This document shows positions 15,633 to 23,831 of a stretch of 64,000 bases of DNA, one piece after another. Source of the stretch: Streptomyces sp. NBC_00247 (GTDB lineage Bacteria; Actinomycetota; Actinomycetes; Streptomycetales; Streptomycetaceae); NCBI RefSeq assembly GCF_036188265.1, contig NZ_CP108093.1:4608001-4672000 (forward strand). The letters run 5' to 3'. Position numbers and translations under genes: made by a program. The notes below the pieces were generated by a model that saw only the letters and a program-made list of their open reading frames with translations, had not been told where the DNA came from and searched no databases. Each line of letters starts with the position of its first letter. Positions within the stretch are counted from its first letter, which is position 1.

Positions 15633-16154
15633 ATGGCCGGTCACGAATCCCCTGAACCCGCAGACCGCAAGCAGGTAACCGACCACGGGTCGGACCCCCT
15701 GACGGTCGAAGAAACACGTCATTCCTGCGACCCGGCCTTCCGGCACGGCGTCGTGGTCGGTTTCGACGGCTCCACGTCCAGTGAGCGCGCGCTCGCCTAC
15801 GCGATCGGCATGGCCTGCAGATCCGGCTCCGGGCTGATCATCGTGCATGTCGCCAACCGGCTTCCGACCACCGTCTGGGCAGGCTGCGAACCGCCCGTCT
15901 TCGTCGACGTGCCCGATCACCGCACCGAGGTGCTCGGTCTCGAACTGGCTTGCGCGGAATACCTCTCGGAGGTGCCGTGGGTGCTGGTCGAGCGCGGCGG
16001 CGACATCTGTCACGAACTTGAGGAAGTCGGCCGCGAGTATGCCGCCGACGCGATCGTCGTCGGGTCGACGCACGGTCTGGTGGGCCGGATCTTCGGCTCC
16101 GTGGCCGGCCGTCTCGCCCGCCGGGCGCAACGCCCCGTCATCGTCATTCCCTGA
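15633..16154 (+). CDS. Universal stress protein
   Basis: The product has 173 residues from ATG 15633; the frame continues upstream but those residues are basic and unlike the family. A single Usp domain is seen: GVVVGFDGSTSSERALAYAI at the N-terminus and the ATP-binding signature GSTHGLVGRIFGSVAGRL followed by PVIVIP at the C-terminus. The first 35 residues are a variable extension. Such proteins bind ATP and respond to stress, but single-domain members rarely have a known partner. It is divergent from adpA and convergent with glmS. Confidence 0.88.
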   Translation: MAGHESPEPADRKQVTDHGSDPLTVEETRHSCDPAFRHGVVVGFDGSTSSERALAYAIGMACRSGSGLIIVHVANRLPTTVWAGCEPPVFVDVPDHRTEVLGLELACAEYLSEVPWVLVERGGDICHELEEVGREYAADAIVVGSTHGLVGRIFGSVAGRLARRAQRPVIVIP

Positions 16155-16249
16155 CCACCGCACCCCGGGACACCGCACCCCACGCGTGGTCGACGGGCCG
16201 TCAACACCCCGTCGTCGCACATCGGTACGCCGGGTCACACGCGTACGAC

Positions 16250-16293
16250 GGAAGCGGACGCGCACCACGATCGAGTGGTGTGCGTCCGCTTCC
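16250..16293. terminator. Bidirectional terminator between usp and glmS
   Basis: The arms at 16250-16268 and 16275-16293 pair over 19 bases with one G-T pair and a GATCGA loop. The element sits midway between two converging genes. Confidence 0.85.
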
Positions 16294-16341
16294 GCCAGGT
16301 ACGCCCGGTCTCCTCCGCCCCGCCGGGGCAGGGGCGTTCGG

Positions 16342-18171
16342 CTATTCGACGGTGACGGACTTCGCCAGGTTGCGGGGCTTGTCGATGTCCCGTCCCATGG
16401 CCAGCGCCGTGTGGTACGCGAAGAGCTGGAGCGGGATGCCCATCAGGATCGGGTCGAGCTCGTTCTCGTTCTTCGGCACCACGATGGTGTGGTCCGCCTT
16501 CTCCTGGACCTGGTGCGCGACGGCGAGGATCCGGCCGCTGCGCGCCTTGATCTCCTCCATCGCGGCCCGGTTCTTCTCCAGCAGCTCGTCGTCCGGCACG
16601 ATCGCCACGGTCGGCATGGCGGGCTCGATCAGGGCCAGCGGCCCGTGCTTCAGCTCGGAGGCCGGGTACGCCTCGGCGTGGATGTACGAGACCTCCTTGA
16701 GCTTCAGCGAGGCCTCGCGGGCCACCGGGTAACCCCGCACCCGGCCGATGAACATCATCGACTTGGCGTCCGCGTACTCGGCCGCCAGCCGCTTGATCTC
16801 GTCCTCGTTCGCCAGGATCTCGCTGATCTGCTCCGGCAGCCGGCGCAGACCCGCGATGATCCGCTTGCCGTCCGCGACCGACAGGTCACGGATGCGGCCC
16901 AGGTGCAGGGCGAGCAGCGCGAAGGAGACCACGGTGTTGGTGAAGCACTTGGTGGACACGACGCAGACCTCGGGGCCCGCGTGGACGTACGTACCGCCGT
17001 CGGCCTCCCGGGCGATGGCGGAACCCACGACGTTGACGATGCCCAGGACGCGGGCGCCCTTGCGCTTCAGCTCCTGCACGGCGGCCAGCACGTCGTAGGT
17101 CTCGCCGGACTGGGAGACGGCGACGTAGAGGGTGTCGGGGTCCACGACCGGGTTGCGGTAGCGGAACTCGGAAGCGGGCTCGGCGTCCGCGGGGATGCGG
17201 GCCAGCTCCTCGATCAGCTGGGCGCCGATCTGACCGGCGTGGTACGAGGTGCCGCAACCGAGGATCTTGATCCGGCGCACCCCGCGCGCCTCGCGGGCGT
17301 CCAGGTTGAGGCCGCCCAGGTGCACGGTGGAGAACCGGTCGTCGATCCGCCCGCGCAGCACGCGGTCCACCGCGTCGGCCTGCTCGGAGATCTCCTTGTG
17401 CATGTACGTGTCGTGGCCGCCCATGTCGTACGACTCGGCCTCCCACTCCACGGTGGTCGGCGTGGCCGTCGTGGTCGAGCCCTCCGTCGTGTACGTACGG
17501 AAGTCGTCGGCCTTGAGGGTGGCCATCTCGCCGTCGTCGAGGGTCACGATCTGGCGGGTGTGGGCGACGAGGGCTGCGACGTCGGAGGCGACGAACATCT
17601 CCTTCTCGCCGATGCCGAGGACGACCGGGGAGCCGTTGCGGGCGACGACGATGCGGTCGTTGAAGTCCGCGTGCATCACCGCGATGCCGTAGGTGCCCTC
17701 GACGGAGCGCAGCGCCTCGCGGACCTTCTCCTCCAGCGTCTCGGCCTGGGCGCGGGCGATCAGGTGGACCAGCACCTCGGTGTCGGTCTCGGAGAGGAAG
17801 ACGACGCCGTCGGCGACGAGCTTCGCACGGAGCTCGGAGGCGTTGTCGATGATGCCGTTGTGGACGACGGCGACCTTGTTCTCCGCGTCCATGTGCGGGT
17901 GGGCGTTCGCGTCGCTCGGGGCACCGTGGGTGGCCCAGCGGGTGTGCGCGATGCCGGTCGTCCCCGCGAAACGCTTGGGGACACGGGCCTCCAGCTCGCG
18001 GACGCGGCCCTTCGCCTTGACCATCTTCAGCGTGCCCGGCTTGCCCGCCGCGGCCTTGCCCGTCACGACGATGCCCGCCGAGTCGTACCCCCGGTACTCC
18101 AGCCGCTGCAGACCTTCCAGCAGCAGCGGAGCCACGTCACGCCTACCGATGTATCCGACGATCCCGCACAT
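16342..18171 (-). CDS. glmS: Glutamine:fructose-6-phosphate aminotransferase
   Basis: The product has 609 residues, the same as E. coli GlmS. The N-terminal nucleophile is Cys2 in MCGIVGYIGRRDV; the glutaminase domain fills residues 1-240. Two SIS domains follow (GCGTSYHAGQIG at about 305, SQSGETYDVLAAV at about 355). The C-terminus ends KPRNLAKSVTVE, the conserved sugar-site tail. It makes glucosamine-6-phosphate for cell wall and amino-sugar metabolism. Streptomyces carry more than one glmS, and this copy near adpA is probably the second one. No glmS ribozyme is present in the 70-base leader. Confidence 0.96.
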   Translation of the reverse strand: MCGIVGYIGRRDVAPLLLEGLQRLEYRGYDSAGIVVTGKAAAGKPGTLKMVKAKGRVRELEARVPKRFAGTTGIAHTRWATHGAPSDANAHPHMDAENKVAVVHNGIIDNASELRAKLVADGVVFLSETDTEVLVHLIARAQAETLEEKVREALRSVEGTYGIAVMHADFNDRIVVARNGSPVVLGIGEKEMFVASDVAALVAHTRQIVTLDDGEMATLKADDFRTYTTEGSTTTATPTTVEWEAESYDMGGHDTYMHKEISEQADAVDRVLRGRIDDRFSTVHLGGLNLDAREARGVRRIKILGCGTSYHAGQIGAQLIEELARIPADAEPASEFRYRNPVVDPDTLYVAVSQSGETYDVLAAVQELKRKGARVLGIVNVVGSAIAREADGGTYVHAGPEVCVVSTKCFTNTVVSFALLALHLGRIRDLSVADGKRIIAGLRRLPEQISEILANEDEIKRLAAEYADAKSMMFIGRVRGYPVAREASLKLKEVSYIHAEAYPASELKHGPLALIEPAMPTVAIVPDDELLEKNRAAMEEIKARSGRILAVAHQVQEKADHTIVVPKNENELDPILMGIPLQLFAYHTALAMGRDIDKPRNLAKSVTVE

Positions 18172-18242
18172 GTTTTCTACCCCTCCAACGACGAACGGAT
18201 GCCCTGCGGTGCTCGGCCTCCGGCGGAGCCTCGGCCGTTGCC

Positions 18243-18518
18243 TCAGCCGTAGACGATGCGGCGCAGCTGCCGGAGCGAGAGCTCCGGGGGTGCCACCGCG
18301 CGGTGCGGCAGCTCGGCCGCGATCCGCTCGAAGATCTCCGTGTTGACCAGGCCGCCCGACTGCAGTTCTCGGTGGCGGCGCCGGACGAAGGCCTCGGTCG
18401 TCTCGTCGAAGAACGCCAGCACGTCGAGTACCACCCGGGCCGCCTCACCGCGCTGGAGCGAGGTGGAGCGTACGAGGTGGTCGATGAGGTCGTCGTGGGA
18501 CGAGCGGCGTTCGAGCAC
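18243..18518 (-). CDS. Small conserved protein upstream of glmS
   Basis: The product has 91 residues, helical and charged (DDLIDHLVRSTSLQRGEAARVVLDVLAFFDETTEAFVRRRHRELQ). The last part (VAPPELSLRQLRRIVYG) looks like a short binding tail. There is no signal peptide. The GTG start at 18518 is uncertain: an AAGGA lies about 24 bases upstream, so a CTG or other nearby codon may be used. It is 71 bases before glmS on the same strand and so may be cotranscribed. I know of no function. Confidence 0.65.
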   Translation of the reverse strand: MLERRSSHDDLIDHLVRSTSLQRGEAARVVLDVLAFFDETTEAFVRRRHRELQSGGLVNTEIFERIAAELPHRAVAPPELSLRQLRRIVYG

Positions 18519-18843
18519 CCGTTGATACTGCGTGGACAGGCGTCCTTATGCAAGAAATCTGCCCGAAATCGGGCAGGAGCTGTGTGAAACATGTGGCACG
18601 GCGGCGCTTAACTCTTCCGTGCGGTGTTCGTGGGGAGGTGAGAGGGGGGGCGTGGGGGAGGCCTCGGGGAGATGGCCGGAAGCGGTCCGCCCGAGCCGAC
18701 GGCTACGCCCGGTAACCCCCGCGCGGGCCGGACCGTACCGGCCGATGCGGGCCACCGGGCACGGACACGCTCCGCCACCGGACCCCCGAACGCAGGCCGT
18801 CGGACTCCGTCCGCCCGGTCGGTTCCTGGGGCCGGGGCGGCGA

Positions 18844-19101
18844 TCATTCGGCCACGGTGGCCGGATGGGACGGACCGGGGTCGGGTTCGAGCCGGGCCGC
18901 CGCCCGCGAGAGCCCCTCCACCGCCCCGGGCTCGTCATCGGCCCACAACACGGTGAACGGCATTCGGTCGGCCGTGTGCGCCCCCGCCCCGGCCACGGCC
19001 GTGAGCCGGTCGGCGAGGGTGGTGTCGGGGAGCCGGAGTTCGAGTCGGGGCGTACGGATGCGGAGTCCGTGGAGGGGTCAGTGCTCGTACGGGGTCGTCA
19101 T
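18844..19101 (-). pseudogene. GNAT acetyltransferase remnant, in-frame TGA
   Basis: The minus strand from ATG 19101 reads MTTPYEH, then TGA (19078-19080), then PLHGLRIRTPRLELRLPD, TLADRLTAVAGAGAHT and ADRMPFTVLWADDEPGAVEG. GNAT proteins commonly begin EHWPLxGLRIRTPRLELRLP, so the TGA replaces a TGG tryptophan codon. The frame then stops at 18844 after about 85 codons, before the acetyl-CoA site. The gene is therefore dead by both a nonsense change and loss of its C-terminus. Confidence 0.7.
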
Positions 19102-19173
19102 GGCGAACGCTGCCGCAGGGGCCGCAGGGGCGGGAACCGATCATGGGGGCGGCGGATCTGATCCGGACGCGGT

Positions 19174-19424
19174 CTACCGCGTGGTGAACGCGCCCCCGTT
19201 GACGTGGACGGTCTGCCCGGTGAGCTGTCCCGCGCCCGGCGAGGCGAGGAAGTACACCGTCGCCGCGATGTCCTCGGGCGTACCTGCCCGCTTCGTGTGG
19301 GTCTCGCGTACGAGGTTGTCGTGCCGCTCGTCCGTCATGGCGCCGCGGAAGAAGCCGGTGCCGGCGACATGGCCCGCCGCGATGACGTTCGTGGTGATGC
19401 CGCGTGGGCCGAGGTCGTTGCTCG
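19174..19424 (-). pseudogene. SDR oxidoreductase, C-terminal remnant
   Basis: About 80 codons match the end of a short-chain dehydrogenase: LGPRGITTNVIAAGHVAGTGFF, TPEDIAATVYFLASPGAGQLTGQTVHVNGG. The Rossmann start and the YxxxK catalytic site are missing. The frame runs on upstream as shadow sequence without a proper start. The break is at about 19420, where a MarR fragment on the other strand begins. Confidence 0.75.
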
Positions 19425-19540
19425 GCCGAGAGGCCACCCTCGTCGCCTCCCTGACCGACACCGAACGCGGCCTCCTGACCGGCCTGCTGGAGAAGCTGAC
19501 GGTCGACGTGCGCCGCCGCGTCGCCGAGCCGGGGAGCTGA
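19425..19540 (+). pseudogene. MarR-family regulator, C-terminal remnant
   Basis: The plus-strand frame reads REATLVASLTDTERGLLTGLLEKL and then TVDVRRRVAEPGS, the last helix of a MarR regulator (typical end: TLVALTDAGR...LLxxLLRKL). The DNA-binding wing is gone. It abuts the SDR remnant tail to tail in sense, so both 5' ends and the shared promoter were lost together. Confidence 0.6.
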
Positions 19541-19583
19541 GGGCGGGGCCGGGACGGGCCGGCGTGGTGGACCGCCGCTGCGC

Positions 19584-20753
19584 TCACGCCGCCGGCAGCC
19601 CCAACTCCCGGGCGATCAGCATCCGCTGGACCTCGCTGGTGCCCTCGCCGATCTCCAGGATCTTGGAGTCGCGCCACATGCGGGCGACCGGGTACTCGTT
19701 CATGAAGCCGTAGCCGCCGTGGATCTGGGTGGCGTCGCGGGCGTTGTCGACGGCGACGGTCGAGGAGTAGAGCTTCGCGATGGCCGCCTCCTTCTTGAAG
19801 GGCTCGCCGGCCACCAGGCGGGAGGCCGCGTCGCGCCAGCCGATGCGGGCCATGTGGGCGCGGGTCTCCATGTCGGCGATCTTGAACTGGATGGCCTGGT
19901 TGGCGCCGATCGGGCGGCCGAAGGCGTGGCGTTCGGCGGCGTACTTCACCGACTCGTCCACGCACCCCTGGGCCAGCCCGGTCGCCAGGGCGGAGATCGC
20001 GATCCGGCCCTCGTCGAGGATGCGGAGGAACTGGGCGTACCCCCGGCCCTCCTCGCCGAGCAGGTTGGTAGCCGGGACGCGGACGTCGGCGAAGGAGAGT
20101 TCGCGGGTGTCGGAGGCGCTCCACCCGACCTTGGAGTACGGGGCGGCGACCGTGAAGCCGGGGGTGCCGGACGGGACGACGATCGCGGAGATGCGCGGGG
20201 AGCCGTCGTCCTTGCGGCCGGTCACGGCCGTCACGGTCACCAACGCGGTGATGTCCGTACCGGAGTTGGTGATGAAGCACTTGGAGCCGTTGATCACCCA
20301 CTCGCCGGCCGCCTCGTCCAGCACCGCCGTGGTGCGGGTGCCGCCCGCGTCCGAGCCGCCGTCGGGCTCGGTCAGGCCGAACGCGCCCAGCGCCTCGCCC
20401 GCGCAGAGCTTCGGCAGCCACCGCTGCTTCTGCTCCTCGGTGCCGAAGCGGTACACCGGCATGGCGCCCAGCGAGACGCCCGCCTCCAGGGTGATCGCCA
20501 CCGAGGAGTCGACCCGGGCCAGCTCCTCCAGGGCGATCCCGAGGGCGAGGTAGTCGCCGCCCATCCCGCCGTACTCCTCCGGGAACGGCAGCCCGAACAG
20601 GCCCATCCGGCCCATCTCCCGCACGATCTCGTACGGGAACTCGTGGCGTTCGTAGAAGTCGCCGATCTTCGGGGCGACCACCTCGTGGGCGAACTCCTCC
20701 ACGGTACGGCGCAGTTCCTCGTGCTCGGCGGCGAGCCGGTGGTCCAGGGGCAT
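19584..20753 (-). CDS. acdH: Acyl-CoA dehydrogenase AcdH type
   Basis: The product has 389 residues. It carries the family N-terminal, middle and C-terminal domains, with FAD motifs GAFGLTEPDGGSDAGGTRTTA and WVINGSKCFITNSG. The C-terminus has IHGGYGFMNEYPVARMWRDSKILEIGEGTSEVQR. The Glu in GEGTS is at the MCAD-type catalytic position. It oxidises branched-chain or short-chain acyl-CoA, isovaleryl-CoA being likely given the neighbours. It is the last gene of the operon, 7 bases after hmgL. AcdH is known in Streptomyces for valine, leucine and isoleucine catabolism that feeds polyketide precursors. Confidence 0.92.
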   Translation of the reverse strand: MPLDHRLAAEHEELRRTVEEFAHEVVAPKIGDFYERHEFPYEIVREMGRMGLFGLPFPEEYGGMGGDYLALGIALEELARVDSSVAITLEAGVSLGAMPVYRFGTEEQKQRWLPKLCAGEALGAFGLTEPDGGSDAGGTRTTAVLDEAAGEWVINGSKCFITNSGTDITALVTVTAVTGRKDDGSPRISAIVVPSGTPGFTVAAPYSKVGWSASDTRELSFADVRVPATNLLGEEGRGYAQFLRILDEGRIAISALATGLAQGCVDESVKYAAERHAFGRPIGANQAIQFKIADMETRAHMARIGWRDAASRLVAGEPFKKEAAIAKLYSSTVAVDNARDATQIHGGYGFMNEYPVARMWRDSKILEIGEGTSEVQRMLIARELGLPAA

Positions 20754-20760
20754 GGCGGGG

Positions 20761-21801
20761 TCACTCCTCGGGGGACGCGGGGGACGCGGGGGACGCGGGG
20801 GACGCGGGAGGCTCGGGGGACGCGGGGGGCGGCTCCGGGCTCGGCGAGAGCGCGCGGACGGTCCGGGACGGGCTCGGGCGGCCCAACTGCCCGGCCAGCC
20901 ACACGCTGGTGGCGCAGAGGGCGTCGAGGTCCACCCCGGTGTCGATGCCGAGGCCCCGGAGCATCCACACCAGGTCCTCGGTGGCGAGGTTTCCGGTCGC
21001 GCTCTTCGCGTACGGGCAGCCGCCGAGGCCGCCCGCCGACGCGTCGACGGTGGTCACCCCGTGCTGGAGCGCCGCGAGGGTGTTGGAGAGGGCCTGGCCG
21101 TAGGTGTCGTGGAAGTGCACGCCGATCGCGTCGGTACGTACCCCCTCCTCGTTCAGCGCGGCGAGCAGGGTCCGCACGTGGCCGGGGGTGGCGACGCCGA
21201 TCGTGTCGCCGAGGGAGAGTTCGTCGCAGCCGAGGTCCATCAGCGCCTTGGCCACCCTGACGACCCGGTGCACCGGTACCGGCCCCTCCCAGGGGTCGCC
21301 GAAGCACATCGAGAGGTAGCCGCGCACGTGCACCCGGTCCTCCTTCGCGCGGGCCACGACCGGCTCGAACATCGCCAGCGACTGGGCGACGGACCGGTTG
21401 AGGTTGCGGGCGGCGAAGCTCTCCGTCGCGGAGCCGAAGACCGCGATCCGCCGCGCCCCGAGCGCGAGTGCCCGCTCCAGCCCGCGCTCGTTCGGTACGA
21501 GGACCGGGAGGGCGACCCCGCCCACCCCGCCCGGCCCCAAAAGATCGCCGAGCATCGGGAACAGCTTCTCCGCGTCGGCGAGTTGGGGCACCCACTTGGG
21601 GTGGACGAAGCTCGTCGCCTCGATGGTGGTGAGCCCCGCGGCGGCGAGCCGGTGGATGAACTCGGCCTTCACGGCGGTCGGCAGAGCCGTCTTCTCGTTC
21701 TGCAGCCCGTCGCGCGCGCCCACTTCGTGGATACGGACCCGGGCGGGCAGGTCCTGCGCGGCGACGGTCATCGGCAGGGCGGGGCGCCGGGGGGTGGTCA
21801 T
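20761..21801 (-). CDS. hmgL: Hydroxymethylglutaryl-CoA lyase
   Basis: The product has 346 residues. The HMGL fold is clear: RIHEVGARDGLQNEK near the N-terminus with the substrate Arg and metal Asp, SLGDTIGVATP, the metal ligands HFHDTYGQAL, and GLGGCPYAKSATGN with the conserved Cys. It splits HMG-CoA to acetoacetate and acetyl-CoA, the last step of leucine degradation. The start ATG overlaps the accC stop by four bases. The last 30 residues are Pro/Ser/Glu-rich and encoded by tandem 9-base repeats (20766-20820), likely a dispensable expansion. Confidence 0.93.
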   Translation of the reverse strand: MTTPRRPALPMTVAAQDLPARVRIHEVGARDGLQNEKTALPTAVKAEFIHRLAAAGLTTIEATSFVHPKWVPQLADAEKLFPMLGDLLGPGGVGGVALPVLVPNERGLERALALGARRIAVFGSATESFAARNLNRSVAQSLAMFEPVVARAKEDRVHVRGYLSMCFGDPWEGPVPVHRVVRVAKALMDLGCDELSLGDTIGVATPGHVRTLLAALNEEGVRTDAIGVHFHDTYGQALSNTLAALQHGVTTVDASAGGLGGCPYAKSATGNLATEDLVWMLRGLGIDTGVDLDALCATSVWLAGQLGRPSPSRTVRALSPSPEPPPASPEPPASPASPASPASPEE

Positions 21802-23774
21802 GACTGCCTCTCCTCGGGAGCCGGGGCCGGCGCGGGGGCGGCCCCGTCGTCGGGAGCGACCACGGCCAGCACCTGGTCCATGGCGACGGGGGCCCCGGGC
21901 GAGACGTCCAGTTCGGTGACGGTCCCGGCGTGCGGGGCGGAGATGACGTGCTCCATCTTCATCGCCTCGACCACCAGCAGCGCCTGCCCCGCCGCCACCG
22001 TGTCCCCGACCGCCACCTTGACCACGGTGACCGTGCCCGGCATCGGCGCCGCGAGGGTGTCCGCACCCCCGCGGGCCGCCCCGCTCAGGGACGCCTCCAC
22101 CGGGTCGTGGTCCCGCACCTGCCAGGTGTCGCCGTCGCGGCCGAGCCACTGCCCGGCGCGGCGGAAGTGGTGCACCACACCGTCGAGTTCGACGCTCACC
22201 CGGTCCGGGCCGACCGTCGCGCCGCCAGGAGCCTCGCGTACCACCGGCTCCTGTCCGGCCACCCGCAGCAGGAAGGTGAGCGGGGCGGGGGAGCCGCCGG
22301 TCCGCCAGCCGTCCGGTACGGAGAACGGGTCCGTCCACCCGTTCGCGTCCGGCACCGGGGCGAGCGCGTCCGCGCGTACGGCGGCGGCCGCCGCGTACAC
22401 CTCGTCCGGGACGCCGTCCGGGACCAGCCCGGCCGCCTCGCGCTCCACGAGGCCCGTGTCCAGCTCGCCCGCGATCACCGCCGGATGGCCCAACAGCCTT
22501 CGCAGAAAACCCGCGTTGGTCGGTACGCCGAGGATCACGGTGTCCGCGAGCGCGGCCCGCAGCCGGCGCAGTGCGGTCGCCCGGTCGGGGCCGTACGCGA
22601 TGACCTTCGACAGCATCGGGTCGTACAGCGAACCGACCTCCGTGCCCTCGCTCAGCCCCGAGTCCGTCCGGACCCCGCCGCCCCCGGGTTCGTCCAGCGC
22701 GAGCACCGTGCCGCCGGAGGGGAGGAAGCCGCGCGCGGGGTCCTCGGCGCAGACCCGGGCCTCCACGGCGTGTCCGGTGAGGGTGATGCCGGCCTGGGCG
22801 CAGGGGAGTCGTTCGCCGGAGGCGACCCGCAGCTGCCACTCGACCAGGTCGAGGCCGGTGATCAGCTCGGTGACGGGGTGCTCGACCTGGAGCCGGGTGT
22901 TCATCTCCATGAAGCAGTACGCGGCCGGGTCGCCGCCCGGCACGATGAACTCGACCGTGCCCGCCCCGACATAGCCGCAGGAACGGGCGGCCCGGACCGC
23001 CGCCTCGCCCATCGCCGCCCGGGTCCCGGCGTCGAGCAGTACGGACGGCGCCTCCTCGATCACCTTCTGGTGGCGGCGCTGGAGCGAGCACTCGCGCTCG
23101 CCGAGGTGGACGACGTTGCCGTGGGTGTCCGCCAGTACCTGGATCTCGATGTGCCGGGGGCGCTCGATCCACCGCTCGACCAGCAGTGTGTCGTCGCCGA
23201 AGGAGGCCGTCGCCTCCCGGCGGGCCCCCGCGATCTCCTCGGCGAGCACCCCCTCGTCGTGCACCAGCCGCATGCCCTTGCCGCCGCCGCCCGCCGAGGG
23301 CTTCAGCAGCACCGGCATGCCGATCTCGCGTGCGGCGGAAGCGAGTTGGGCATCGGTGAGGCCGCTGCCCGAGGAACCGGGGACCACCGGCACTCCGGCC
23401 GCCGCGACCGTCTCCTTGGCCCGGATCTTGTCGCCCATCAGGGCGATCGCGTCGGCGCCCGGCCCGATGAAGACGAGCCCCGCCCGTGCGCACGCCCGTG
23501 CGAAGGCGGCGTTCTCCGCCAGGAACCCGTACCCCGGATGGACCGCCTCGGCGCCCGTGCGGCGGGCGGCCTCCAGCAGCGCGGGCACGCTGAGATAGCT
23601 CTGTGCGGCGGGCGCCGGTCCGATCCGTACCGCCGCGTCCGCCTCCCGTACGTGCCGCGCTCCCGCGTCCGCGTCGCTGAAGACAGCGACCGACCGGACG
23701 CCGAGGGCGCGCAGGGTCCGGATGACCCGTACCGCGATCTCGCCCCGGTTGGCGACCAGCACCGTGCTGAACAT
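21798..23774 (-). CDS. accC: Biotin carboxylase/BCCP subunit (methylcrotonyl-CoA type)
   Basis: The product has 658 residues from MFSTVLVANRGEIAV; the GTG 12 bases upstream is less likely because GAGG sits at the right distance for this ATG. Residues 1-450 are biotin carboxylase with the ATP grip (SAGGGGKGMRLV), ERECSLQRRHQKVIEE and MEMNTRLQVEHPVTE. The C-terminal 75 residues are the biotinyl domain with VEAMKMEH. The residues between form the BT-type linker. It transfers carboxylate to biotin for the AccD partner, likely acting on methylcrotonyl-CoA. The tail AAPAPAPAPEE is low-complexity. Confidence 0.92.
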   Translation of the reverse strand: MFSTVLVANRGEIAVRVIRTLRALGVRSVAVFSDADAGARHVREADAAVRIGPAPAAQSYLSVPALLEAARRTGAEAVHPGYGFLAENAAFARACARAGLVFIGPGADAIALMGDKIRAKETVAAAGVPVVPGSSGSGLTDAQLASAAREIGMPVLLKPSAGGGGKGMRLVHDEGVLAEEIAGARREATASFGDDTLLVERWIERPRHIEIQVLADTHGNVVHLGERECSLQRRHQKVIEEAPSVLLDAGTRAAMGEAAVRAARSCGYVGAGTVEFIVPGGDPAAYCFMEMNTRLQVEHPVTELITGLDLVEWQLRVASGERLPCAQAGITLTGHAVEARVCAEDPARGFLPSGGTVLALDEPGGGGVRTDSGLSEGTEVGSLYDPMLSKVIAYGPDRATALRRLRAALADTVILGVPTNAGFLRRLLGHPAVIAGELDTGLVEREAAGLVPDGVPDEVYAAAAAVRADALAPVPDANGWTDPFSVPDGWRTGGSPAPLTFLLRVAGQEPVVREAPGGATVGPDRVSVELDGVVHHFRRAGQWLGRDGDTWQVRDHDPVEASLSGAARGGADTLAAPMPGTVTVVKVAVGDTVAAGQALLVVEAMKMEHVISAPHAGTVTELDVSPGAPVAMDQVLAVVAPDDGAAPAPAPAPEERQS

Positions 23775-23831
23775 GGACGTCCTCACCTCACTCTCAGCCG
23801 CATCTCGGTCGCATCGACCATGGCCCTGCTC

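Noticed and set aside
18172..18242. glmS ribozyme-type riboswitch upstream of glmS
   Set aside because: The leader to the upstream small gene is only 71 bases and has no such fold; the ribozyme is known mainly in Firmicutes.
19078..19080. Selenocysteine at the GNAT TGA
   Set aside because: The expected residue is Trp, no SECIS-like element was seen, and the frame is truncated later.
20761..20830. Tandem GGGGGACGC repeats considered as a CRISPR array
   Set aside because: There are no spacers; it is a simple 9-base coding repeat in hmgL.
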